A DNA stretch of 64,000 nt, from assembly GCF_043555835.1 (NCBI RefSeq), contig NZ_JBIGHV010000007.1, positions 186,001 to 250,000 on the forward strand, read 5' to 3'. Below, piece after piece: positions 17,597 through 25,085 of the stretch (its first letter is position 1; every line of letters begins with the position of its first letter). The position numbers and the translations under genes are program-made. This stretch comes from Pelomonas parva (GTDB lineage Bacteria; Pseudomonadota; Gammaproteobacteria; Burkholderiales; Burkholderiaceae_C). The notes beneath the pieces are model-generated. The model had not been told where the DNA came from. It was given only the letters and a program-made list of their open reading frames with translations, and did not search any database.

Positions 17597-17949
17597 CCCT
17601 GCTCCTGACCACCTCCGGCCACGTCACGCTCTCGCCGGCGGCTGCTTCACAGCTGGCCGGTGCGTGCCTCGTGGGCCATTGCAGACCTCTGAGCGCGAGA
17701 TGTCCAGAATGCTTCGTAGCAAATTCAACACACCAGTTACATCGACTGGGGTGGCTGGTTTGTCCCAGGGTATCCCGGCAGTCTGTGCTTCACCGAACGT
17801 CCAGATTGATGGTCAGTTCGTTCGGCCATTTACGGGTCCAGGCGCCGTAGCCGTTCCTGTTGTCGAGCGTCCCACAGGAAGCTCGTCCATCACGAGTGCC
17901 GAACGCCTGAACGCACTTTTACGGATTGTTTCCGTACAGTCTCCACGTT
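17597..17949. other. intergenic region upstream of the transfer operon
   Basis: Roughly 350 bases without a supported gene. It should hold the promoter of the minus-strand transfer operon. An open plus-strand reading of about 120 codons crosses it but has no ribosome-binding site and no recognisable family. I saw no clear terminator or att-like repeat. Confidence 0.4.
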
Positions 17950-18048
17950 AGTGTGTTCGGTGTCCTTGACCTTGAACGGCGCCTTCTGGCCGACGATCTT
18001 GCCCTTGTTCCACGGCTCGCGAGACAGGGTGTTGGCTGCTGGTCCCAT
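17950..18048 (-). pseudogene. tyrosine recombinase (integrase) N-terminal remnant
   Basis: Seen: the minus-strand translation contains LSREPWNKGKIVGQKAPFKVKD. This is the very characteristic N-terminus of a compact class of tyrosine integrases found in Burkholderiales and other Proteobacteria (REPWNKGK-VGQK-P-K-KD-WAIR...). Homology breaks immediately after KVKD and the following sequence is unrelated, so the catalytic R-H-R-Y domain is lost. The relic lies at the outer edge of the conjugation module. It is the only recombinase trace near it. Confidence 0.7.
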
Positions 18049-18172
18049 GATGGTCTGCCATCGAGTTGAGGGCCAACCAGCATGCGCCTGGACCGCCCGG
18101 ATCGATAGGTGTTGCGCGTCGGCGGCTTGGATGCGGATTGGCGGCGTAGCACGTTTGCTATACATTCAGGCG

Positions 18173-18457
18173 ATGCGCTCCGCCACCTTTCCCCCCATCC
18201 GCGTCGAGCCTGAGGTTCGGGCCGAAGTCGAAGCCGTCTTGCGGGACGGTGAGTCGCTGACCCAGTTCATCGAGCAGGCGGTCGTTGCGGCCGCAGCTTG
18301 GCGTCGCGTGCAGGCGGAGTTCGTCAGCCGCGGTGAGGCGGCGATCGAGCGTTGGAAGCAAGAAGGCGGCGGCCGTACCGTCGACGAGGTCATGGCTGGC
18401 TTGCAGGGGCGCCTTGACGACGCGAAACGTCGAGCAGCTGAACGCACTGGCCGGTGA
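18173..18457 (+). CDS. antitoxin of a type II toxin-antitoxin pair (YlcI/YnfO-like)
   Basis: Seen: 94 aa starting MRSATFPPIRVEPEVRAEVE. This is an N-terminal beta-strand and ribbon-helix-helix style DNA-binding segment, followed by a long helical region (LTQFIEQAVVAAAAWRRVQAEFVSRGEAA). This layout matches the short antitoxin-type proteins annotated as YlcI/YnfO family that partner ParE/RelE toxins. The start is inferred from the domain boundary; in-frame sequence upstream has no coding character. The toxin gene starts within the stop codon (ATGA-type overlap), the classical arrangement for translational coupling. The protein should neutralise the toxin and autorepress the operon. Confidence 0.75.
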   Translation: MRSATFPPIRVEPEVRAEVEAVLRDGESLTQFIEQAVVAAAAWRRVQAEFVSRGEAAIERWKQEGGGRTVDEVMAGLQGRLDDAKRRAAERTGR

Positions 18458-18780
18458 AGCCCGTCTACAGCGTCACGCTGCTCGAAGAGGCAGTTGCGGA
18501 CCTTCAGCGCCTGGAGGACTTCGCCATCGAACGTGAGCTCGCAAGTGAAACGCCGGATTGGACGACGCCTCAACGCGCGCTCGACGCGATCAGCGAGGGG
18601 ATGCGTCTACTCTCCTGGTCGCCTTTCACCTGCCGAAAGGCGGAGCTGGGGAATGGCCGCTCGCGTGAATTGGTCGTGCCGTTTGGCGGCGCGGGCTATG
18701 TTGTGCTGTTCGAAATTGTCGGCAACGACGTGGTCGTGGGTGCTGTTCGGCACCAGCGCGAAGAGGACTACCGGCCCTGA
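18454..18780 (+). CDS. ParE/RelE-family toxin
   Basis: Seen: 108 aa with the ParE/RelE fold. An N-terminal strand is followed by a helix pair (EEAVADLQRLEDFAIERELASETPDW). The C-terminal strands are RKAELGNGRSRELVVPFGGAGYVVLFEIVGNDVVVGAVRHQREEDY, where RELVVPFGGAGYVVLFEI and VGAVRHQREEDY are characteristic of the ParE subgroup. It would inhibit either gyrase (ParE type) or translation (RelE type); the sequence favours ParE-like by length and ending. It overlaps the antitoxin by 4 bases. It sits between the integrase relic and a metabolic gene, consistent with a stabilisation module of the former mobile element. Confidence 0.82.
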   Translation: MKPVYSVTLLEEAVADLQRLEDFAIERELASETPDWTTPQRALDAISEGMRLLSWSPFTCRKAELGNGRSRELVVPFGGAGYVVLFEIVGNDVVVGAVRHQREEDYRP

Positions 18781-18896
18781 AATCGGGCACTAGGCCAGCC
18801 GGCCGACGCAGCGAGGCGCCGGCTCGTGTCGGCCGTGCTAACCGCCTTTTTGAGTCACCTGGCAGCTTCGTGCCCAAAGTGGCCGGTCGCACGCGT

Positions 18897-20171
18897 TCAC
18901 TTCACCTCGACCTCTGCTGAAAATACCAGGCCGCCGTCCTGGCTGGTGGCTGTCAGCCTCGCCTTGCCCCGCTTCAGTGCGGTGAGCTGGCGCTCGCCCG
19001 CGTCGAGGCGTACGACGCCCTTGCCCTCCCACTCGTCGAGCTTCAAGCTGAAGCGCTTGTTGGCCGCATTGGTCGGCGCCACGAGCGTCGTCACTGCCGT
19101 CGCCTCGCCGACCTTCAGCACCGACTTGGCCAGGTGGACGTAGACGCCCGAGGCCCGCACCACGCCGTCCGCATAGAACGAGGCCGGCCGGACCGAGGTC
19201 TGCATCAGGCCATGCGGGCTGAGCGCCACGATCTGAGCGCCGGGCTCGTGCGGCCATTTGCCGAACACACCGCCCTCGGCGATATCGAAATAGCGGAAGT
19301 CGTTGCAGTCGCCATTGGGCATGCCGCCCCAAGACCAGTTCAGCCAGCCGACGCCGTGCTCCTGCAGCATCAGCATGGCCTCCAGGTAGGGTAGAGGCTT
19401 GGGGTCGGCGCACTGCCCCATGCGGGTCACCGACGGTCCCTCGCCCACTACCACGGCCACGCCGTGCTGCCGGCCGGCCTCGACCACCTTGCGGTAGTTG
19501 TCCAGCGCCTTGTCGGCCGGCCAGTAGGAGTGGGCCGAGAAAATCAGGTTGCGCAGCGGGTCACGCTGGAGCAGTGCGGGCGCCACGCGCAGCAGCTGGT
19601 CGATGTTCTGCCCCCATCCGGCCGCGTCGATCATGATCGGTACTGTGTAGCCCCAGCGGCGCAGGGATGCGACGGCTTGGTCATATGTGGCCAGGAAGTC
19701 CTCGTCTGTCACGGTGCGGTCGCCCGCCTCGTTGGCGATGTTGAGGATGGTCCAGCGGCGCTGCGCCTGGATGCCCGCGATGAGGGCCGGGTCGTTCCAG
19801 AAGTTCACGCAGCCCTGCAACGCCTCGCCCCACTTGCCGGTGGCGTTGTGGCATTCGGGAATGGCCACCATCTTGCGTGCGATCGTGGCTTCGATCAGCT
19901 TGAGGAGGTCCGCGCTCGACCCCTTCTTGTGGTCCCACACCAAGCGCAGACTGTTTGCGCCGGTCTGGTCGATCTGCGGAATGAGGGTCTTGCCCAGCGG
20001 ATCGTTCGACCACACGAACATCTCGTTCAGGCCACGCATCACCAGGCGCTCGCCAGCGGCGGTGTAGATCTGGCCGCGTGGGTCGACGTGGATGGTGTCG
20101 GGTGCGGACCGGACGGCGCCAGTAGCCAGGACGGTGAGCAGGGCGGCGGCGGTTCGAAGGAGTGGGTGCAT
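18897..20171 (-). CDS. secreted glycoside hydrolase family 5 (mannanase-like)
   Basis: Seen: 424 aa with a signal peptide (MHPLLRTAAALLTVLATGAVRSA) and a GH5 TIM-barrel. An RGLNEMFVW opening is followed by NSLRLVWDHKK, IPECHNATG and the acid/base Glu in ILNIANEAGD. FSAHSYWP comes next, then the nucleophile Glu in VVVGEGPS, then WLNWSWGG. These match bacterial endo-beta-1,4-mannanase-type GH5 enzymes. The C-terminal about 100 residues form a beta-rich accessory domain. The ATG at 20171 is chosen over a GTG seven codons upstream because it gives a cleaner signal peptide; neither has a good ribosome-binding site. It would cleave mannan-type polysaccharides outside the cell. It stands alone, convergent with the toxin gene. 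Confidence 0.8.
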   Translation of the reverse strand: MHPLLRTAAALLTVLATGAVRSAPDTIHVDPRGQIYTAAGERLVMRGLNEMFVWSNDPLGKTLIPQIDQTGANSLRLVWDHKKGSSADLLKLIEATIARKMVAIPECHNATGKWGEALQGCVNFWNDPALIAGIQAQRRWTILNIANEAGDRTVTDEDFLATYDQAVASLRRWGYTVPIMIDAAGWGQNIDQLLRVAPALLQRDPLRNLIFSAHSYWPADKALDNYRKVVEAGRQHGVAVVVGEGPSVTRMGQCADPKPLPYLEAMLMLQEHGVGWLNWSWGGMPNGDCNDFRYFDIAEGGVFGKWPHEPGAQIVALSPHGLMQTSVRPASFYADGVVRASGVYVHLAKSVLKVGEATAVTTLVAPTNAANKRFSLKLDEWEGKGVVRLDAGERQLTALKRGKARLTATSQDGGLVFSAEVEVK

Positions 20172-20192
20172 CGGTATTCTGGGAGGCAACAC

Positions 20193-20588
20193 GGAGGGGG
20201 CCGGATGAAAGGCGCGGCGTTCAGCGGTTCAACCGGCGCATCATCCACTGCGGCGCAAGCCAGCTCACTTGCGCTGCGTGCCCACCGAGATTCCTGCCTC
20301 GCCGCGGTCGAAGCGGCAACGCCGGCGCAGGAGCGGTGACAGGTAAGCGATGGCAGCTTCGTTGCCCCAACTGCGAAGCTGGCCACGCGCCTCATACAGG
20401 GGCTCCCGCTGCATAGCAGCTACTGAAGTGAATCAGGGCAGGCAGGCGGTCGCTTTGTGCCCAAAGCAGTAGCTCGCTGCGCATCGACCAGCCGCGCGAT
20501 CAGGCCGTTCTGTTCAATACGGGTGCCTGAACCGCGGCAGCCTTGGGCGGCGAGGCTGTGCTTTTGAGAGCGAAGAACCCGGGTCGAT
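20193..20588. other. intergenic region with two small hairpins
   Basis: No supported gene in about 400 bases. Two perfect dyads are visible. One has 8-base arms CAGCTTCG/CGAAGCTG at 20354-20361 and 20374-20381. The other is GCTTTG-TGCC-CAAAGC at 20452-20467. The second contains the word GTGCCCAAAG, which also occurs at the right end of the inverted-repeat element near 42 kb and near 18868. They may be decayed transposon ends or weak terminators; neither is followed by a T-run. Confidence 0.4.
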
Positions 20589-21707
20589 TCAGCCGCCGAG
20601 CACGTGCATGTCGGCGCGCTCGGGGTGCAGCAGCCGCAGGCGCTCGCGTTGCTCGGAATAGGCGTCGCTGCGGCCGCCCCAGATCTCGGCGAGGCGCTCG
20701 CGCAGCAGCGCCTCGCTGCCGTCGGCGGCCCGCAGCAGCGGCCGCAGGTCATGGCCGTGGGCCGCGAACAGGCAGGTGTAGAGCTGGCCCTGGGCCGTCA
20801 GCCGGGCACGCGTGCAGTCGCCACAAAAGGCGTGGCTGACGCTGCTGATGAAGCCGACCTCGCCGCCACCATCGGCATAGCGCCAGCGCTCGGCCGTCTC
20901 GCCACCGCGCGTGGGCTGCAGCGGCTGCAGCGGCCAGCGTTCGGCGATGCGCGCGCGCAAGTCGGCGCTGGGCAGCACCTCGCCCAGCTGCCAGCCGTTG
21001 TGCGTGCCGGCGTCCATGAACTCGATGAAACGCAGCACCATGCCGCCGCCATAGTTGTCGCGGAAATGCGCGGCCAGTGGCAACGCCTCGCCGTCGTTGA
21101 CGCCGCGGCGCACGACCATGTTGACCTTGATGGACGTGAAGCCGGCGCGCTGCGCGGCCTCCAGCCCGCGCAGCACCTCGGCAACCGGAAACCCGACTTC
21201 ATTCATGCGCTGGAACACCGCGTCGTCCAGCGCGTCGAGGCTGACGGTCAGGCGGTTCAGCCCCGCGTCGCGCAGCGCCGGAGCCTGGGCGGCCAGCAGG
21301 CTGCCGTTGGTCGTCAGCGCCAGGTCGGGCGGCGTGCCATCGAGCGTGCGCAGTGCGGCGAGCTGGCTGATGAGCCGGGGCAGGTCGCGGCGCAGCAGCG
21401 GCTCGCCGCCGGTCAGGCGCAGCGTGCGCACGCCCAGGGCCAGCGCCTGGCGTGCCACCTGGGCGATCTCCTCGAAGTTGAGCAGCTGCGCCTGCGGCAG
21501 GAAGCGGTGGCCGGGGCCGAAGCGGCTGCGCGGCATGCAATAGCCGCAGCGGAAATTGCAGCGGTCGGTCAGCGAGATGCGCAGGTCGCGCCAGGGGCGC
21601 TGGCGACGGTCGCGCAGGGCGCCGTCCAGCGGCGCCGGCGCAGCCGGCTCGACCCGCGCCGTCGCCGGGCGCGGCATCCAGATCAAAGGGGCGGTCCTGG
21701 CGTCCAT
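20589..21707 (-). CDS. moaA: GTP 3',8-cyclase MoaA (molybdenum cofactor biosynthesis)
   Basis: Radical-SAM enzyme converting GTP to the cyclic intermediate of molybdopterin. It feeds cofactor to the nitrate reductase encoded nearby. Seen: 372 aa with the radical-SAM cluster CNFRCGYCM (Cys50, 54, 57), GGEPLLR, and the SVDAL-like segment (TVSLDALDD). The C-terminal second [4Fe-4S] region is FCGDCTRARLTAQGQLYTCLF, and the protein ends in the essential Gly-Gly (HVLGG). The start at MDARTAPL is chosen because the N-terminus then has normal length; longer in-frame reading is non-coding in character. No strong ribosome-binding site. It runs in the same direction as the nar genes but is separated from them by a plus-strand gene. 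Confidence 0.95.
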   Translation of the reverse strand: MDARTAPLIWMPRPATARVEPAAPAPLDGALRDRRQRPWRDLRISLTDRCNFRCGYCMPRSRFGPGHRFLPQAQLLNFEEIAQVARQALALGVRTLRLTGGEPLLRRDLPRLISQLAALRTLDGTPPDLALTTNGSLLAAQAPALRDAGLNRLTVSLDALDDAVFQRMNEVGFPVAEVLRGLEAAQRAGFTSIKVNMVVRRGVNDGEALPLAAHFRDNYGGGMVLRFIEFMDAGTHNGWQLGEVLPSADLRARIAERWPLQPLQPTRGGETAERWRYADGGGEVGFISSVSHAFCGDCTRARLTAQGQLYTCLFAAHGHDLRPLLRAADGSEALLRERLAEIWGGRSDAYSEQRERLRLLHPERADMHVLGG

Positions 21708-21849
21708 GCCGGCATTCTGGGCAGCGGCCCTGCGCGGCGCATCCCGCCGTGGCACGAGGCCGGCGGGAGGTGGCCTAGTCCGTCTGGCCGACCCCCGCCT
21801 CGTCCGTCGGACGCTCACGCCGCTATGGCGACGCGATAGTGTGTCGACC

Positions 21850-22242
21850 ATGAACATCGAACATTTCAACGACCTGCTCGCCATCGCACGCGCCCAGCCC
21901 GAGCCGCAACGTCTGCTGATGGTTTTTGCCACGGCCGAATGCGAGCCCGACGCGACGCCCGAGCAAATGGCCGCCCACGCGGCCGGCACTGGCGGGGCGC
22001 TGCGCCCACTGATGTGCGTGGACAAGGATCCGGCCGAGCTTGCCGACTTCGCCGCCCTGGCCGCGGAGGCGCGCGCGGCGGGCCCCGGCTGGCAGCTGGT
22101 GTTTACCGCCGCTCTGGCCGGCCGCACGACCAGCACCGAGATTCAGCGCATGCTGGATCTGCTGGTCAAGCGCGTGGAGAGCGGCGAGTTCGGCGGGCTG
22201 CTGCCCTTTGACACGGCCGGTGAAGCCGTCCTGATCGGCTAG
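21850..22242 (+). CDS. small conserved protein of unknown function (often labelled ribonucleotide reductase alpha-like)
   Basis: Seen: 130 aa, acidic, no membrane segment. The N-terminus MNIEHFNDLLAIARAQPEPQ and the LMVFATAEC and PLMCVDKDPAEL blocks resemble a short family seen in betaproteobacteria. That family is commonly annotated as ribonucleotide reductase subunit alpha, but it is far too short to be that enzyme and lacks its catalytic residues. Function unknown. It overlaps the carbonic anhydrase gene tail-to-tail by 4 bases. Confidence 0.75.
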   Translation: MNIEHFNDLLAIARAQPEPQRLLMVFATAECEPDATPEQMAAHAAGTGGALRPLMCVDKDPAELADFAALAAEARAAGPGWQLVFTAALAGRTTSTEIQRMLDLLVKRVESGEFGGLLPFDTAGEAVLIG

Positions 22243-22928
22243 CCGGCGGGCACGCCGCTCGCATCCAGCCCGGCGTCTTCGTCAAAGACGCGATAGGGGC
22301 CGGTGCCGGCGTTGTCGGCGCGAGAGGCTGGCACGAAGGCGCCGACGCTGACATCGAAGACATGGACCTCCCCGTCCTCGATGACGTAGTGCCATCCATG
22401 CAGGGTCAGCGCCCTGGCGTCGACCTGCTCGCGCACCATGGGGTAGTCCATCAGCCGCTCCAGCTGCAGCACGATGGCGCGCTGCTCGGTGCGGCGCAGC
22501 ACCTCGGCGCCCTGCTCGGCCACGGGCAGCACCGCCTCGCAGCCGAGGTCCAGCCAGCGCGCCAGGTTCTGCGCTGCCGCCGGCACTTCGCCGTAGAGAG
22601 CGCGGATGGCACCGCAGTGGCTGTGGCCGCAGACGATGATGCGTCGCACCTGCAGGGTGAGCACGGCGAACTCGATGGCCGCTGCCGTGCCGTGAAAGCC
22701 CTGGCTTTGGTCATAGGGCGGCACGAAGGCGCCGACGTTGCGGACGAGGAACAACTCGCCCGGGCCGGCGCCGGTCAGCAGATAGGGCACCAGGCGCGAA
22801 TCGGAGCAGCCGATGAACAGGGTCAGCGGATGCTGGCCCTCGTCGACGAGGTGCCGGAACAGCGAGCGCTGCTGCGGGAAGGCGTCCGTCTGGAAACGGC
22901 GCAGGCGTTCGAGCAGCTCGTCAGGCAT
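22239..22928 (-). CDS. beta-class carbonic anhydrase
   Basis: Interconverts CO2 and bicarbonate in the cytoplasm. Seen: 229 aa with zinc ligands and partner residues in the right places: CSDSR (Cys41, Asp43, Arg45) and GHSHCG (His102, Cys105). LVRNVGAFVPPYD and HGTAAAIEFAV complete the family signature. The start is set by the domain and by spacing of 7 bases to the preceding PpiC-like gene, so it is probably the last cistron of the nar transcript. Its presence at the end of a nitrate-reductase operon is unusual; it may supply bicarbonate or buffer proton consumption during nitrate respiration (inference). Confidence 0.92.
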   Translation of the reverse strand: MPDELLERLRRFQTDAFPQQRSLFRHLVDEGQHPLTLFIGCSDSRLVPYLLTGAGPGELFLVRNVGAFVPPYDQSQGFHGTAAAIEFAVLTLQVRRIIVCGHSHCGAIRALYGEVPAAAQNLARWLDLGCEAVLPVAEQGAEVLRRTEQRAIVLQLERLMDYPMVREQVDARALTLHGWHYVIEDGEVHVFDVSVGAFVPASRADNAGTGPYRVFDEDAGLDASGVPAG

Positions 22929-22935
22929 GGGCGCC

Positions 22936-23685
22936 TTACTGCACCAACGGCGATGTCGCCTGTTGAAGTTCGACACCCTGCAGCCGCGCATCCGCCGCCA
23001 GCGTCTGCAGATACTGGCGCAGCGCGCTGATCTGATGCAGCTGGCGCATGCGCTGGGCCACCGCGTCGCGGACCTGCTCAAAGGCGGGCAGGCGGCCAGG
23101 CTCGCGCGCATCGACGGCGGCGATGTGCAGGCCGAAGCGGCTGTGCAGCAGGCGCGGCAGCACGCCGATCTCGGTGCGACCGAACAGCTCGCGGGCGAAC
23201 TCCGGCGCGCAGTCGTCGGCCGTCAGCCAGCCCAGCTGCCCGCCGTCTGCGCCGCTGGGGCAGTTGGACAACGCCTTGGCGGCGGCGGTGAATGCGGCCT
23301 GCTCGCTGGCGCGCAGCTCGATGAGGTGGGCTTCCGCGCGCTGGCGCAGCCGCACGACATCGACACCCGGTGTGACGCCGAACAGGATGTGGCGCACCTG
23401 CACCCGTTCGCCCTGGGCATAGTGGCGCGTGTTGGCATCGAAGTGGCGGCGGCTGGCCGTCTCGTCGGGCTCCGGGCCAGCCAGTTCGCGGGCGATCAGC
23501 GCCTCGATGGCCTGGCTGGCCGCCTCGCTGATGGCGCCCTCACGCGGCGCGGGGTCGTCCTGGGCGAGCAGGCCAAGCTGCATGGCGCGCTGGCGCAGCA
23601 GCTCGGTGCAGGCACGCTGGCGCAGTGCTTCGTCGTCCACGGCCTCTTCGGGCGAGGCGATCTCGATGTCGTTGACATGGGCCAT
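22936..23685 (-). CDS. PpiC/NifM-type peptidylprolyl isomerase in the nar operon
   Basis: Seen: 249 aa with an N-terminal helical chaperone-like part (about 15-105) and a parvulin domain (about 108-210). The parvulin domain begins VQVRHILFGV and continues with NCPSGADGGQLGWL and GLHIAAVDAREPG. No signal peptide is visible, so it acts in the cytoplasm, as NifM-type foldases do. It starts 7 bases after narI. Family knowledge: such isomerases often accompany narGHJI in beta- and gammaproteobacteria and presumably help nitrate reductase maturation. Confidence 0.88.
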   Translation of the reverse strand: MAHVNDIEIASPEEAVDDEALRQRACTELLRQRAMQLGLLAQDDPAPREGAISEAASQAIEALIARELAGPEPDETASRRHFDANTRHYAQGERVQVRHILFGVTPGVDVVRLRQRAEAHLIELRASEQAAFTAAAKALSNCPSGADGGQLGWLTADDCAPEFARELFGRTEIGVLPRLLHSRFGLHIAAVDAREPGRLPAFEQVRDAVAQRMRQLHQISALRQYLQTLAADARLQGVELQQATSPLVQ

Positions 23686-23692
23686 GGTGGAC

Positions 23693-24388
23693 TCACTTGG
23701 GCAGGTTGAGGCGGCGCGAGCGCACCACTTGGTAGGGCCGGAATACGTAGGCCACCGACGCGAGCCCGCTCCATACATGCACCAGACGGCTGAAGGGGAA
23801 GAGCAGGAAGATCGTCATGCCCAGCACCATGTGGACCTTGTAGGGCCAGTCCAGCGGCACGAGGGCGCTGGCGTCGGGGTTGAGGGTGACGATGCGCTGG
23901 GCCCAGTCGGCCAGCACCAGCATGACCGAGCCGTCGCTGTGCGAGAAGGAGTAGGGCAGCGTGATCAGGCCCAGGCTGAGCTGGATCCACAGGATCCACA
24001 GCACGGCAAGGTCGGTCTTGTGGCTGGTCAGCCGGATGCGCGGGTCGGTGTGGCGGCGCCAGATCAGCATCGACAGCCCGACGAAGCAGACCAGGCCGGC
24101 GATGCCGCCGGCCACCATGGCCAGCATCTGCTTCTGCGCCGCGCTGATGACATGGCCGTAGAAGAAGTGCGGCGTCAGCATGCCGACCGCGTGGCCGACG
24201 AACAGGAAGAGGATGCCGACGTGAAAGAGGTTGCTGGCCCATTTCATGCCGCGGCTGCGCAGCATCTGCGAGCTGTCGCTCTTCCAGGTGAACTGGTCGC
24301 GGTCGAAGCGGGCCAGACTGCCCATCAGGAAGACCGACAGGCAGATGTAGGGGTAGACGACGAACAGGAAGTTGTGAACGGCGCTCAT
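23693..24388 (-). CDS. narI: respiratory nitrate reductase gamma subunit NarI
   Basis: Membrane cytochrome b that takes electrons from quinol and passes them to NarH. Seen: 231 aa with five membrane helices and the haem ligating His residues in the expected helices (RGMKWASNLFHVGILFLFVGHAVGM and FPFSRLVHVWSG). The N-terminus MSAVHNFLFVVYPYICLSVF is typical. The start overlaps the narJ stop (ATGA). Confidence 0.95.
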   Translation of the reverse strand: MSAVHNFLFVVYPYICLSVFLMGSLARFDRDQFTWKSDSSQMLRSRGMKWASNLFHVGILFLFVGHAVGMLTPHFFYGHVISAAQKQMLAMVAGGIAGLVCFVGLSMLIWRRHTDPRIRLTSHKTDLAVLWILWIQLSLGLITLPYSFSHSDGSVMLVLADWAQRIVTLNPDASALVPLDWPYKVHMVLGMTIFLLFPFSRLVHVWSGLASVAYVFRPYQVVRSRRLNLPK

Positions 24389-25077
24389 GCCTGCGCTCCC
24401 GGTTGTTGAGGGCTGTGCTTGCGCACGATGTGGATTGGCTGCGGCTGCTCGGGCCGCGACTGGCCGGCCGTGGAACAGCCGCCGAAGGCTTCGGGCTCGG
24501 CCCAGGCCTCGTCGAGCTCGGGCTCGGGCGGGATGTCGACGCGCTCGGCCCGCTCGCCGGCCAGCTCCAGCGCGGCGGCCAGAACGCTGGCGTACGGGCT
24601 CTGGCGGCGCTTGAGCGCGCTGAAGATGGCGCGAACGACATGCGCGATCTCCTGCAGGAAGTCGCGCGCCTCGCGGGCGGGCTGGGTGCTGGCGAACTCC
24701 AGCACCACGGCCAGGTGGTCGGGCAGCTCGCTGGCCGTGAGGTAGAGGCCGGCGCGCTCATAGGTCTGCTGCAGGTCGACCATGGCCGGGCCGCGGTCGC
24801 GCGAGTCGCCGTGGATATGCTCGAACAGCAGCAGCGAGGTGCCGCGGCCACGGTCGAAGAGGTCGACAAAGTCGGCCTCGACCGCGAAGGGGTCATCGCG
24901 GTGCAGATGCTCCAGCAGTGCGCACAGCTCGTCGAGGCGGGCGGCCGGCAGCGCGGCCTCGGCGCGCAAGGCCTGCTGCAGCTCCGGGACGGCGGCGCGC
25001 AACGCCGCATCCGGGTAGCGCAGCAGTGCGGCGAGCACGCGTAGGCTGTAGGGGGCGTGGGTGGGTTTGTTGAACAT
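24385..25077 (-). CDS. narJ: nitrate reductase molybdenum cofactor assembly chaperone NarJ
   Basis: System-specific chaperone that holds apo-NarGH until the cofactors are inserted. Seen: 230 aa with the NarJ hallmark ALLRYPDAALR near the N-terminus. The central VEADFVDLFDRGRGTSLLLFEHIHGDSRDRGPAMVDL block is the diagnostic signature. The C-terminal tail is variable and Pro-rich. It starts 8 bases after narH and overlaps narI. Confidence 0.95.
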   Translation of the reverse strand: MFNKPTHAPYSLRVLAALLRYPDAALRAAVPELQQALRAEAALPAARLDELCALLEHLHRDDPFAVEADFVDLFDRGRGTSLLLFEHIHGDSRDRGPAMVDLQQTYERAGLYLTASELPDHLAVVLEFASTQPAREARDFLQEIAHVVRAIFSALKRRQSPYASVLAAALELAGERAERVDIPPEPELDEAWAEPEAFGGCSTAGQSRPEQPQPIHIVRKHSPQQPGAQA

Positions 25078-25085
25078 GGCGACCC

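Noticed and set aside
17583..17951. 122-codon plus-strand open frame upstream of the toxin-antitoxin pair
   Set aside because: No ribosome-binding site or family; it overlaps the start of the 142-aa gene on the other strand and the operon promoter region.
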